From Meghimatium bilineatum (lineage: Eukaryota; Mollusca; Gastropoda; Stylommatophora; Philomycidae), in NCBI GenBank assembly GCA_034231615.1, contig CM067315.1, positions 30,420,133 through 30,484,132 on the forward strand: a DNA stretch of 64,000 nt, written 5' to 3'. The position numbers and the translations under genes are program-made. Each line of letters starts with the position of its first letter. Position 1 is the stretch's first letter. A model generated the notes under the pieces. That model searched no databases, was not told the DNA's origin, and saw only the letters and a program-made list of their open reading frames with translations. Below are positions 40,341-55,229 of the stretch, piece by piece.

Positions 40341-42148
40341 TTTCAACACATTTCATAAATGTATCTAGTTTTTATCATTAGAAATATATTTTTTGGATTT
40401 TGAAACTTTTCAACACATTTCATAAATGTATCTAGTTTATGATTAGAAATATATTTATTTGATTTTCATTCTTTTCAACACATCTCATAAATGTATCTAC
40501 CGGTAGTTTATCATTAGAAATATATTTTTTAATTTTCTTTTTCAATCTTTTCAACACATCTCATAAATGTATCTACCGGTAGTTTATCACTAGAAATATA
40601 TCTTTTCATTTTCTTTTTCAAACTTTTCAACACATTTCATAAATGTATCTAGTTTATCACTAAAAATAATTTTTTTTTCATTTTCAAACTTTTTAACATA
40701 TTTCATAAATGTATCTAGTTTATCATTAGAAATATATTTGTTTATTTTCTTTTTCAAACTTTTCAACACATTTCATAAATGTATCTAGTTTATCATTAGA
40801 AATATATTCTTTGATTTCTTTTTTTAAACTTTTCAACACATAATTTCATAAATGTATCTATTTGATCATTAGAAATATATCTTTTGATTTTAAAACTTTT
40901 CAACACATTTCATAAATGTACCGGTATCTATTTTATCATTAGAAATATATTTTATCTTTTTCAAACTTTTCAACACATCTCATAAATGTGCTACTTGTAG
41001 TTTATCATTAGAAATGTGTTTTTTTATTTTGAAACTTTTCAACACTTCTCATAAATGTATCTACCGGTAGTTTATCACTAGAAATATATTTTTTTATTTT
41101 GAATTTTTTCAACACATCTCATAAATGTATCTACCAGTAGTTTATCATTAGAAATATATTTGTTTATTTTCTTTTTCAATCTTTTCAACACGTCTCATAA
41201 ATGTATCTACCGGTATTTTATCGCTAGAAATATATTTTTTCATTTTCTTGTTCAAACTTTTCAACATATTTCATAAATTTATCTAGTTTATCACTAGAAA
41301 TATATTTTTTGATTTTCTTTTTCAAACTTTTCAACACATTTCATAAATGTATCTAGTTTATCATTAGAAATATGTTTTTTTTAAATTTCATACTTTTCAA
41401 CACATTTCATAAATGTATCTATTTTATCATTAGAAATATATTTTTTATTTTATTTTTCAAACTTTTCAACACATTTCATAAATGTAAATAGTTTATCATT
41501 ATAAATATTTTTTTTTGATTTTCCTACTTTTCAACACATATCATAAGTGTATATAGTTTATCAATAGAAATTAATTTTTTGATTTTCTTTTTGAAATTTT
41601 CAACACATTTCATAAATATATCTAGTTTTTATCATTAGAAATATATTTTTTGGATTTTGATACTTTTCAACACATTTCATAAATGTATCTAGTTTATGAT
41701 TAGAAATATATTTTTTTGATTTTCATTCTTTTCAACACATCTCATAAATGTATCTACCGGTAGTTTATCATTAGAAATATATTTTTTAATTTTCTTTTTC
41801 AATCTTTTCAAAACATCTCATAAATGTATCTACCGGTAGTTTATCACTAGAAATATATCTTTTCATTTTCTTTTTCAAACTTTTCAACACATCTTATAAA
41901 CGTATCTAGTTTATCATTAGAAATAAATTTTTTGATTTTCAAACTTTTCAACACATTTCATAAGTGTATATAGTTTATCAATATAAATTAATTTTTTGAT
42001 TTTCTTTTGAAATTTTTCAACACATTTCATAAATGTAAATAGTTTATCATTATAAATATTTTTTTTTTAATCTTCAAAATTTTCAACACATCATAAGTGT
42101 ATCTAGTTTATCAATAGAAATTAATTTTTTGATTTTCTTTTCCAAACT
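40341..42148 (+). repeat. 1.81-kb higher-order repeat, copy 1
   Basis: Repeats at +1,807/1,808 bp: gtgctacttg at 40988/42796, the rare cgtatctag variant at 41901/43708, and tcatgaatgt at 42161/43968. About 26 monomers. No gene. Confidence 0.86.
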
Positions 42149-43955
42149 TTTCAACACATTTCATGAATGTATCTAGTTTTTATCATTAGAAATATATTTT
42201 TTGGATTTTGAAACTTTTCAACACATTTCATAAATGTATCTAGTTTAAGATTAGAAATATATTTTTTTGATTTTCATTCTTTTCAACACATCTCATAAAT
42301 GTATCTACCGGTAGTTTATCATTAGAAATATATTTTTTAATTTTCTTTTTCAATCTTTTCAACACATCTCATAAATGTATCTACCGGTAGTTTATCACTA
42401 GAAATATATCTTTTCATTTTCTTTTTCAAACTTTTCAACACATTTCATAAATGTATCTAGTTTATCACTAAAAATAAAATTTTTTTCATTTTCAAACTTT
42501 TTAACATATTTCATAAATGTATCTAGTTTATCATTAGAAATATATTTGTTTATTTTCTTTTTCAAACTTTTCAACACATTTCATAAATGTATCTAGTTTA
42601 TCATTAGAAATATATTCTTTGATTTCTTTTTTTAAACTTTTCAACACATAATTTCATAAATGTATCTATTTTATCATTAGAAATATATCTTTTGATTTTA
42701 AAACTTTTCAACACATTTCATAAATGTACCGGTATCTATTTTATTATTAGAAATATATTTTATCTTTTTCAAAATTTTCAACACATCTCATAAATGTGCT
42801 ACTTGTAGTTTATCATTAGAAATGTGTTTTTTTATTTTGAAACTTTTCAACACTTCTCATAAATGTATCTACCGGTAGTTTATCACTAGAAATATATTTT
42901 TTTATTTTGAATTTTTTCAACACATCTCATAAATGTATCTACCAGTAGTTTATCATTAGAAATATATTTTTTAATTTTCTTTTTCAATCTTTTCAACACG
43001 TCTCATAAATGTATCTACCGGTATTTTATCGCTAGAAATATATCTTTTCATTTTCTTGTTCAAACTTTTCAACATATTTCATAAATTTATCTAGTTTATC
43101 ACTAGAAATATATTTTTTGATTTTCTTTTCCAAACTTTTCAACACATTTCATAAATGTATCTAGTTTATCATTAGAAATATGTTTTTTTTAAATTTCATA
43201 CTTTTCAACACATTTCATAAATGTATCTATTTTATCATTAGAAATATATTTTTTATTTTATTTTTCAAACTTTTCAACACATTTCATAAATGTAAATAGT
43301 TTATCATTATAAATATTTTTTTTTGATTTTCCTACTTTTCAACACATATCATAAGTGTATATAGTTTATCAATAGAAATTAATTTTTTGATTTTCTTTTT
43401 GAAATTTTCAACACATTTCATAAATGTATCTAGTTTTTATCATTAGAAATATATTTTTTGGATTTTGAAACTTTCCACACATTTCATAAATGTATCTAGT
43501 TTATGATTAGAAATATATTTTTTTGATTTTCATTCTTTTCAACACATCTCATAAATGTATCTACCGGTAGTTTATCATTAGAAATATATTTTTTAATTTT
43601 CTTTTTCAATCTTTTCAAAACATCTCATAAATGTATCTACCGGTAGTTTATCACTAGAAATATATCTTTTCATTTTCTTTTTCAAACTTTTCAACACATC
43701 TTATAAACGTATCTAGTTTATCATTAGAAATAAATTTTTTGATTTTCAAACTTTTCAACACATTTCATAAGTGTATATAGTTTATCAATATAAATTAATT
43801 TTTTGATTTTCTTTTGAAATTTTTCAACACATTTCATAAATGTAAATAGTTTATCATTATAAATATTTTTTTTTTAATCTTCAAAATTTTCAACACATCA
43901 TAAGTGTATCTAGTTTATCAATAGAAATTAATTTTTTGATTTTCTTTTCCAAACT
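42149..43955 (+). repeat. 1.81-kb higher-order repeat, copy 2
   Basis: Second copy; similarity runs on to about 44210, where the linker becomes tatgtatattcattttc. Differences include ctaaaaataaaattttt against ctaaaaataattttt and a cataatgtatc one-base loss at about 44101. Confidence 0.86.
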
Positions 43956-46900
43956 TTTCAACACATTTCATGAATGTATCTAGTTTTTATCATTAGAAAT
44001 ATATTTTTTGGATTTTGAAACTTTTCAACACATTTCATAAATGTATCTAGTTTAAGATTAGAAATATATTTTTTTGATTTTCATTCTTTTCAACACATCT
44101 CATAATGTATCTACCGGTAGTTTATCATTAGAAATATATTTTTAAATTTTCTTTTTCAATCTTTTCAACACATCTCATAAATGTATCTACCGGTAGTTTA
44201 TCACTAGAAATATGTATATTCATTTTCTTTTTCAAACTTTTCAACACATTTCATAAATGTATCTAGTTTATCACTAGAAATATATTTGTTTATTTTCTTT
44301 TTCAAACTTTTCAACACATTTCATAAATGTATCTAGTTTATCACTAGAAATATATTTTTTGATTTTCTTTTCCAAACTTTTCAACACATTTCATAAATGT
44401 ATCTAGTTTATCATTAGAAATATGTTTTTTTTAAATTTCAAACTTTTCAAGACATTTCATAAATGTATCTAGTTTTTATCATTAGAAATATATTTTTTGG
44501 ATTTTGAAACTTTTCAACACATTTCATAAATGTATCTAGTTTATGATTAGAAATATATTTTTTTGATTTTCATTCTTTTCAACACATCTCATAAATGTAT
44601 CTACCGGTAGTTTATCATTAGAAATATATTTTTTAATTTTCTTTTTCAATCTTTTCAAAACATCTCATAAATGTATCTACCGGTAGTTTATCACTAGAAA
44701 TATATCTTTTCATTTTCTTTTTCAAACTTTTCAACACATCTTATAAACGTATCTAGTTTATCATTAGAAATAATTTTTTTGATTTTCAAACTTTTCAACA
44801 CATTTCATAAGTGTATATAGTTTATCAATATAAATTAATTTTTTGATTTTCTTTTGAAATTTTTCAACACATTTCATAAATGTAAATAGTTTATCATTAT
44901 AAATATTTTTTTTTTAATCTTCAAAATTTTCAACACATCATAAGTGTATCTAGTTTATCAATAGAAATTAATTTTTTGATTTTCTTTTCCAAACTTTTCA
45001 ACACATTTCATAAATGTATCTAGTTTTTATCATTAGAAATATATTTTTTGGATTTTGAAACTTTTCAACACATTTCATAAATGTATCTAGTTTATGATTA
45101 GAAATATATTTTTTGATTTTCATTCTTTTCAAAACATCTCATAAATGTATCTACCGGTAGTTTATCACTAGAAATATATCTTTTCATTTTCTTTTTCAAA
45201 CTTTTCAACACATTTCATAAATGTATCTAGTTTATCACTAAAAATAATTTTTTTTCATTTTCAAACTTTTTAACATATTTCATAAATGTATCTAGTTTAT
45301 CATTAGAAATATATTTGTTTATTTTCTTTTTCAAACTTTTCAACACATTTCATAAATGTATCTAGTTTATCATTAGAAATATATTCTTTGATTTCTTTTT
45401 TTAAACTTTTCAACACATAATTTCATAAATGTATCTATTTTATCATTAGAAATATATCTTTTGATTTTAAAACTTTTCAACACATTTCATAAATGTACCG
45501 GTATCTATTTTATCATTAGAAATATATTTTATCTTTTTCAAACTTTTCAACATATCTCATAAATGTGCTACTTGTAGTTTATCATTAGAAATGTATTTTT
45601 TTATTTTGAAACTTTTCAACACTTCTCATAAATGTATCTACCGGTAGTTTATCACTAGAAATATATTTTTTTATTTTGAATTTTTTCAACACATCTCATA
45701 AATGTATCTACCAGTAGTTTATCATTAGAAATATATTTTTTAATTTTCTTTTTCAATCTTTTCAAAACATCTCATAAATGTATCTACCGGTAGTTTATCA
45801 CTAGAAATATATCTTTTCATTTTCTTTTTCAAACTTTTCAACACATCTTATAAATGTATCTAGTTTATCATTAGAAATATATTCATTGATTTTCAAACTA
45901 TTCAACACATTTCATAAGTGTATATAGTTTATCAATATAAATTTATTTTTTGATATTCTTTTGAAATTTTTCAACACATTTCATAAATGTAAATAGTTTA
46001 TCATTATAAATATTTTTTTTTAATTTTCAAAATTTTCAACACATATCATAAGTGTATCTAGTTTATCAATAGAAATTAATTTTTTGATATTCTATTTGAA
46101 ATTTTCAACACATTTCATAAATGTATCTAGTTTTTATCATTAGAAATATATTTTTTGGATTTTGAAACTTTTCAACACATTTCATAAATGTATCTAGTTT
46201 ATGATTAGAAATATATTTTTTTGATTTTCATTCTTTTCAACACATCTCATAAATGTATCTACCGGTAGTTTATCATTAGAAATATATTTTTTAATTTTCT
46301 TTTTCAATCTTTTCAAAACATCTCATAAATGTATCTACCGGTAGTTTATCACTAGAAATATATCTTTTCATTTTCTTTTTCAAACTTTTCAACACATCTT
46401 ATAAACGTATCTAGTTTATCATTAGAAATAAATTTTTTGATTTTCAAACTTTTCAACACATTTCATAAGTGTATATAGTTTATCAATATAAATTAATTTT
46501 TTGATTTTCTTTTGAAATTTTTCAACACATTTCATAAATGTAAATAGTTTATCATTATAAATATTTTTTTTTAATCTTCAAAATTTTCAACACATCATAA
46601 GTGTATCTAGTTTATCAATAGAAATTAATTTTTTGATTTTCTTTTCCAAACTTTTCAACACATTTCATAAATGTATCTAGTTTTTATCATTAGAAATATA
46701 TTTTTTGGATTTTGAAACTTTTCAACACATTTCATAAATGTATATAGTTTATGATTAGAAATATATTTTTTTGATTTTCATTCTTTTCAACACATCTCAT
46801 AAATGTATCTACCGGTAGTTTATCATTAGAAATATATTTTTTAATTTTCTTTTTCAATCTTTTCAACACATCTCATAAATGTATCTACCGGTAGTTTATC

Positions 46901-47730
46901 ACTAGAAATATATCTTTTCATTTTCTTTTTCAAACTTTTCAACACATTTCATAAATAAATCTAGTTTATCACTAAAAATATTTTTTTTTTCATTTTCAAA
47001 CTTTTTAACATATTTCATAAATGTATCTAGTTTATCATTAGAAATATATTTGTTTATTTTCTTTTTCAAACTTTTCAACACATTTCATAAATGTATCTAG
47101 TTTATCATTAGAAATATATTCTTTGATTTCTTTTTTTAAACTTTTCAACACATAATTTCATAAATGTATCTATTTTATCATTAGAAATATATCTTTTGAT
47201 TTTAAAACTTTTCAACACATTTCATAAATGTACCGGTATCTATTTTATCATTAGAAATATATTTTATCTTTTTCAAACTTTTCAACACATCTCATAAATG
47301 TGCTACTTGTAGTTTATCATTAGAAATGTGTTTTTTTTATTTTGAAACTTTTCAACACTTCTCATAAATGTATCTACCGGTAGTTTATCACTAGAAATAT
47401 ATTTTTTTATTTTGAATTTTTTCAAAACATCTCATAAATGTATCTACCAGTAGTTTATCATTAGAAATATATTTTTTAATTTTCTTTTTCAATCTTTTCA
47501 ACACGTCTCATAAATGTATCTACCGGTATTTTATCGCTAGAAAAATATCTTTTCATTTTCTTGTTCAAACTTTTCAACATATTTCATAAATTTATCTAGT
47601 TTATCACTAGAAATATATTTTCTGATTTTCTTTTCCAAACTTTTCAACACATTTCATAAATGTATCTAGTTTATCATTAGAAATATGTTTTTTTTAAATT
47701 TCATACTTTTCAACACATTTCATAAATGTA
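43956..47730 (+). repeat. Satellite array with shuffled copies of 1.8-kb unit
   Basis: About 54 monomers. Pieces of the 1.81-kb unit recur in changed order; gtgctacttg markers at 45565 and 47300 are 1,735 bp apart. Recurrent private monomers include cgtatctag, cttcaaaattttcaacacatc and ctaaaaata. No gene seen. Confidence 0.85.
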
Positions 47731-49675
47731 TCTAGTTTTTATCATTAGAAATATATTTTTTTGATTTTGAAACTTTTCAACACATTTCATAAATGTATCT
47801 ATTTTATCATTAGAAATATTTTTTTCTGATTTTCATTCTTTTCAACACATCTCATAAATGTATCTACCGGTAGTTTATCATTAGAAATATATTTTTAAAT
47901 TTTATTTTTCAATCTTTTCAACACATCTCATAAATGTATCTACCGGTAGTTTATCACTAGAAATATATCTTTTCATTTTCTTTCTCAAACTTTTCAACAC
48001 ATTTCATAAATGTATCTAGTTTATCATATTAGAAATAAATTATTTGATTTTCTTTTTCAAACTTTTCAACGCATTTCATAAATGTATCTAGTTTATCATT
48101 AGAAATGTGTTCTTTTCATTTTCAAACATTTTAACATATTTCATAAATGTAAATAGTTTATCATTAGAAATATTTTTTTTTAAATTTCTTTTTTTAAACT
48201 TTTCAACACATAATTTCATAAATGTATCTATTTTATCATTAATATATCTTTTGATTTTAAAACTTTTCAACACATTTCATAAATGTACCGGTATCTATTT
48301 TATCATTAGAAATATATTTTATCTTTTTCAAACTTTTCAACACATCTCATAAATGTGCTACTTGTAGTTTATCATTAGAAATGTATTTTTTTATTTTGAA
48401 TTTTTTCAACACATCTCATAAATGTATCTACCAGTAGTTTATCATTAGATTTATATTTTTTATTTTCTTTTTCAAACTTTTCAACACATTTCATAAATGT
48501 AAATAGTTTATCATTATAAATATTTTTTTTTTCATTTTCAAACTTTTCAACACATATCATAAGTGTATATAGTTTATCAATAGAAATTAATTTTTTGATT
48601 TTCTTTTTGAAATTTTTCAACACATTTCATAAATGTATCTAGTTTTTATCATTAGAAATATATTTTTTGGATTTTGAAACTTTTCAACACATTTCATAAA
48701 TGTATCTAGTTTATGATTAGAAATATATTTTTTTGATTTTCATTCTTTTCAACACATCTCATAAATGTATCTACCGGTAGTTTATCATTAGAAATTTATT
48801 TTTTAATTTTCTTTTTCAATCTTTTCAAAACATCTCATAAATGTATCTACCGGTAGTTTATCACTAGAAATATATCTTTTCATTTTCTTTTTCAAACTTT
48901 TCAACACATCTTATAAACGTATCTAGTTTATCATTAGAAATAAATTTTTTGATTTTCAAACTTTTCAACACATTTCATAAGTGTATATAGTTTATCAATA
49001 TAAATTAATTTTTTGATTTTCTTTTGAAATTTTTCAACACATTTCATAAATGTAAATAGTTTATCATTATAAATATTTTTTTTTTAATCTTCAAAATTTT
49101 CAACACATCATAAGTGTATCTAGTTTATCAATAGAAATTAATTTTTTGATTTTCTTTTCCAAACTTTTCAACACATTTCATAAATGTATCTAGTTTTTAT
49201 CATTAGAAATATATTTTTTGGATTTTGAAACTTTTCAACACATTTCATAAATGTATCTAGTTTAAGATTAGAAATATATTTTTTTGATTTTCATTCTTTT
49301 CAACACATCTCATAAATGTATCTACCGGTAGTTTATCATTAGAAATATATTTTTTAATTTTCTTTTTCAATCTTTTCAACACATCTCATAAATGTATCTA
49401 CCGGTAGTTTATCACTAGAAATATGTATATTCATTTTCTTTTTCAAACTTTTCAACACATTTCATAAATGTATCTAGTTTATCACTAGAAATAATTTTGT
49501 TTTCATTTTCAAACTTTTCATAAATGTATCTACCGGGTAGTTTATCATTAGAAATATATTTGTTTATTTTCTTTTTCAAACTTTTCAACACATTTCATAA
49601 ATGTATCTAGTTTATCACTAGAAATATATTTTTTGATTTTCTTTTCCAAACTTTTCAACACATTTCATAAATGTA
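47731..49675 (+). repeat. 2-kb half-unit (alpha), first copy (1,945 bp)
   Basis: Begins at tctagtttttatcattag followed by a tttttttgattttgaaac linker. It recurs at 49676, 55230 and 60092. It lacks a 70-bp monomer present in the next copy, so the downstream offset rises from 1,945 to 2,015 bp. It contains tctaccgggtag-type sequence at its end (49529), shared with no other copy. Confidence 0.86.
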
Positions 49676-52600
49676 TCTAGTTTTTATCATTAGAAATATA
49701 TTTTTTTGATTTTGAAACTTTTCAACACATTTCATAAATGTATCTATTTTATCATTAGAAATATTTTTTTCTGATTTTCATTCTTTTCAACACATCTCAT
49801 AAATGTATCTACCGGTAGTTTATCATTAGAAATATATTTTTAAATTTTCTTTTTCAATCTTTTCAACACATCTCATAAATGTATCTACCGGTAGTTTATC
49901 ACTAGAAATATATCTTTTCATTTTCTTTCTCAAACTTTTCAACACATTTCATAAATGTATCTAGTTTATCATATTAGAAATAAATTATTTGATTTTCTTT
50001 TTCAAACTTTTCAACGCATTTCATAAATGTATCTAGTTTATCATTAGAAATGTGTTCTTTTCATTTTCAAACATTTTAACATATTTCATAAATGTATCTA
50101 GTTTATCATTAGAAATATATTTGTTTATTTTCTTTTTCAAACTTTTCAACACATTTCATAAATGTAAATAGTTTATCATTAGAAATATTTTTTTTTAAAT
50201 TTCTTTTTTTAAACTTTTCAACACATAATTTCATAAATGTATCTATTTTATCATTAATATATCTTTTGATTTTAAAACTTTTCAACACATTTCATAAATG
50301 TACCGGTATCTATTTTATCATTAGAAATATATTTTATCTTTTTCAAACTTTTCAACACATCTCATAAATGTGCTACTTGTAGTTTATCATTAGAAATGTA
50401 TTTTTTTATTTTGAATTTTTTCAACACATCTCATAAATGTATCTACCAGTAGTTTATCATTAGATTTATATTTTTTATTTTCTTTTTCAAACTTTTCAAC
50501 ACATTTCATAAATGTAAATAGTTTATCATTATAAATATTTTTTTTTTCATTTTCAAACTTTTCAACACATATCATAAGTGTATATAGTTTATCAATAGAA
50601 ATTAATTTTTTGATTTTCTTTTTGAAATTTTTCAACACATTTCATAAATGTATCTAGTTTTTATCATTAGAAATATATTTTTTGGATTTTGAAACTTTTC
50701 AACACATTTCATAAATGTATCTAGTTTATGATTAGAAATATATTTTTTTGATTTTCATTCTTTTCAACACATCTCATAAATGTATCTACCGGTAGTTTAT
50801 CATTAGAAATTTATTTTTTAATTTTCTTTTTCAATCTTTTCAAAACATCTCATAAATGTATCTACCGGTAGTTTATCACTAGAAATATATCTTTTCATTT
50901 TCTTTTTCAAACTTTTCAACACATCTTATAAACGTATCTAGTTTATCATTAGAAATAAATTTTTTGATTTTCAAACTTTTCAACACATTTCATAAGTGTA
51001 TATAGTTTATCAATATAAATTAATTTTTTGATTTTCTTTTGAAATTTTTCAACACATTTCATAAATGTAAATAGTTTATCATTATAAATATTTTTTTTTT
51101 AATCTTCAAAATTTTCAACACATCATAAGTGTATCTAGTTTATCAATAGAAATTAATTTTTTGATTTTCTTTTCCAAACTTTTCAACACATTTCATAAAT
51201 GTATCTAGTTTTTATCATTAGAAATATATTTTTTGGATTTTGAAACTTTTCAACACATTTCATAAATGTATCTAGTTTAAGATTAGAAATATATTTTTTT
51301 GATTTTCATTCTTTTCAACACATCTCATAAATGTATCTACCGGTAGTTTATCATTAGAAATATATTTTTTAATTTTCTTTTTCAATCTTTTCAACACATC
51401 TCATAAATGTATCTACCGGTAGTTTATCACTAGAAATATGTATATTCATTTTCTTTTTCAAACTTTTCAACACATTTCATAAATGTATCTAGTTTATCAC
51501 TAGAAATAATTTTGTTTTCATTTTCAAACTTTTCATAAATGTATCTAGTTTATCATTAGAAATATATTTGTTTATTTTCTTTTTCAAACTTTTCAACACA
51601 TTTCATAAATGTATCTAGTTTATCACTAGAAATATATTTTTTGATTTTCTTTTCCAAACTTTTCAACACATTTCATAAATGTATCTAGTTTATCATTAGA
51701 AATATGTTTTATTTAAATTTCAAACTTTTCAAGACATTTCATAAATGTATCTAGTTTTTATCATTAGAAATATATTTTTTTGATTTTGAAACTTTTCAAC
51801 ACATTTCATAAATGTATCTATTTTATCATTAGAAATATATTTTTTTGATTTTCATTCTTTTCAACACATCTCATAAATGTATCTACCGGTAGTTTATCAT
51901 TAGAAATATATTTTTTAATTTTCTTTTTCAATCTTTTCAACACATCTCATAAATGTATCTACCGGTAGTTTATCACTAGAAATATATCTTTTCATTTTCT
52001 TTCTCAAACTTTTCAACACATTTCATAAATGTATCTAGTTTATCATATTAGAAATAAATTATTTGATTTTCTTTTTCAAACTTTTCAACGCATTTCATAA
52101 ATGTATCTAGTTTATCATTAGAAATATATTTGTTTATTTTCAAACTTTTCAACACATTTCATAAATGTAAATAGTTTATCATTAGAAATATTTTTTTTTT
52201 AATTTCTTTTTTTAAACTTTTCAACACATAATTTCATAAATGTATCTATTTTATCATTAGAAATATATCTTTTGATTTTAAAACTTTTCAACACATTTCA
52301 TAAATGTACCGGTATCTATTTTATCATTAGAAATATATTTTATCTTTTTCAAACTTTTCAACACATCTCATAAATGTGCTACTTGTAGTTTATCATTAGA
52401 AATGTATTTTTTTATTTTGAAACTTTTCAACACTTCTCATAAATGTATCTACCAGTAGTTTATCACTAGAAATATATTTTTTTATTTTGAATTTTTTCAA
52501 CACATCTCATAAATGTATCTACCAGTAGTTTATCATTAGAAATATATTTTTTTATTTTCTTTTTCAATCTTTTCAACACGTCTCATAAATGTATCTACCG

Positions 52601-55229
52601 GTATTTTATCACTAGAAATATATCTTTTCATTTTATTGTTCAAACTTTTCAACATATTTCATAAATTTATCTAGTTTATCACTAGAAATATATTTTTTGA
52701 TTTTCTTTTCCAAACTTTTCAACACATTTCATAAATGTATCTAGTTTATCATTAGAAATATGTTTTTTTTAAATTTCATACTTTTCAACACATTTCATAA
52801 ATGTATCTATTTTATCATTAGAAATATATTTTTTATTTTCTTTTTCAAACTTTTCAACACATTTCATAAATGTAAATAGTTTATCATTATAAATATTTTT
52901 TTTTTCATTTTCAAACTTTTCAACACATTTCATAAGTGTATATAGTTTATCAATATAAATTTATTTTTTGATATTCTTTTGAAATTTTTCAACACATTTC
53001 ATAAATGTATCTAGTTTTTATCATTAGAAATATATTTTTTGGATTTTGAAACTTTTCAACACATTTCATAAATGTATCTAGTTTATGATTAGAAATATAT
53101 TTTTTTGATTTTCATTCTTTTCAACACATCTCATAAATGTATCTACCGGTAGTTTATCACTAGAAATATATCTTTTCATTTTCTTTTTCAAACTTTTCAA
53201 CACATTTCATAAATGTATCTAGTTTATCACTAAAAATAATTTTTTTTTCATTTTCAAACTTTTTAACATATTTCATAAATGTATCTAGTTTATCATTAGA
53301 AATATATTTGTTTATTTTCTTTTTCAAACTTTTCAACACATTTCATAAATGTATCTAGTTTATCATTAGAAATATATTCTTTGATTTCTTTTTTTAAACT
53401 TTTCAACACATAATTTCATAAATGTATCTATTTGATCATTAGAAATATATCTTTTGATTTTAAAACTTTTCAACACATTTCATAAATGTACCGGTATCTA
53501 TTTTATCATTAGAAATATATTTTATCTTTTTCAAACTTTTCAACACATCTCATAAATGTGCTACTTGTAGTTTATCATTAGAAATGTATTTTTTTATTTT
53601 GAAACTTTTCAACACTTCTCATAAATGTATCTACCAGTAGTTTATCACTAGAAATATATTTTTTTATTTTGAATTTTTTCAACACATCTCATAAATGTAT
53701 CTACCGGTAGTTTATCATTAGAAATATATTTTTTAATTTTCTTTTTCAATCTTTTCAAAACATCTCATAAATGTATCTACCGGTAGTTTATCACTAGAAA
53801 TATATCTTTTCATTTTCTTTTTCAAACTTTTCAACACATCTTATAAACGTATCTAGTTTATCATTAGAAATATATTTATTGATTTTCAAACTTTTCAACA
53901 CATTTCATAAGTGTATATAGTTTATCAATATAAATTTATTTTTTGATATTCTTTTGAAATTTTTCAACACATTTCATAAATGTATCTATTTTATCATTAG
54001 AAATATATTTTTTATTTTATTTTTCAAACTTTTCAACACATTTCATAAATGTATCTAGTTTATCATTAGAAATATTTTTTTTTTAAATTTCAAACTTTTC
54101 AAGACATTTCATAAATGTATCTAGTTTTTATCATTAGAAATATATTTTTTGGATTTTGAAACTTTTCAACACATTTCATAAATGTATCTAGTTTATGATT
54201 AGAAATATATTTTTTTGATTTTCATTCTTTTCAACACATCTCATAAATGTATCTACCGGTAGTTTATCACTAGAAATATATCTTTTCATTTTCTTTTTCA
54301 AACTTTTCAACACATTTCATAAATGTATCTAGTTTATCACTAAAAATAATTTTTTTTTCATTTTCAAACTTTTTAACATATTTCATAAATGTATCTAGTT
54401 TATCATTAGAAATATATTTGTTTATTTTCTTTTTCAAACTTTTCAACACATTTCATAAATGTATCTAGTTTATCATTAGAAATATATTCTTTGATTTCTT
54501 TTTTTAAACTTTTCAACACATAATTTCATAAATGTATCTATTTGATCATTAGAAATATATCTTTTGATTTTAAAACTTTTCAACACATTTCATAAATGTA
54601 CCGGTATCTATTTTATCATTAGAAATATATTTTATCTTTTTCAAACTTTTCAACACATCTCATAAATGTGCTACTTGTAGTTTATCATTAGAAATGTATT
54701 TTTTTATTTTGAAACTTTTCAACACTTCTCATAAATGTATCTACCAGTAGTTTATCACTAGAAATATATTTTTTTATTTTGAATTTTTTCAACACATCTC
54801 ATAAATGTATCTACCGGTAGTTTATTATTAGAAATATATTTTTTAATTTTCTTTTTCAATCTTTTCAAAACATCTCATAAATGTATCTACCGGTAGTTTA
54901 TCACTAGAAATATATCTTTTCATTTTCTTTTTCAAACTTTTCAACACATCTTATAAACGTATCTAGTTTATCATTAGAAATATATTTATTGATTTTCAAA
55001 TTTTTCAACACATTTCATAAGTGTATATAGTTTATCAATATAAATTTATTTTTTGATATTCTTTTGAAATTTTTCAACACATTTCATAAATGTATCTATT
55101 TTATCATTAGAAATATATTTTTTATTTTATTTTTCAAACTTTTCAACACATTTCATAAATGTATCTAGTTTATCATTAGAAATATTTTTTTTTTAAATTT
55201 CAAACTTTTCAAGACATTTCATAAATGTA
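49676..55229 (+). repeat. Composite HOR copy 1 (5,554 bp)
   Basis: Alpha half at 49676-51749 (2,074 bp), then a longer half. Compared with the next composite it lacks about 418 bp near 52920 and carries a 1,110-bp tandem duplication (53003-54112 and 54113-55222). The net gain of about 692 bp matches its length. Confidence 0.86.
53003..55222 (+). repeat. 1,110-bp tandem duplication inside composite HOR copy 1
   Basis: gtgctacttg markers at 53558 and 54668 are 1,110 bp apart and all flanking monomers correspond. Copy 1 starts near 53003 and copy 2 near 54113. Differences are few (tatcattag/tattattag near 54825; caaacttttc/caaatttttc near 55000). The next composite has only one copy. Confidence 0.86.
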
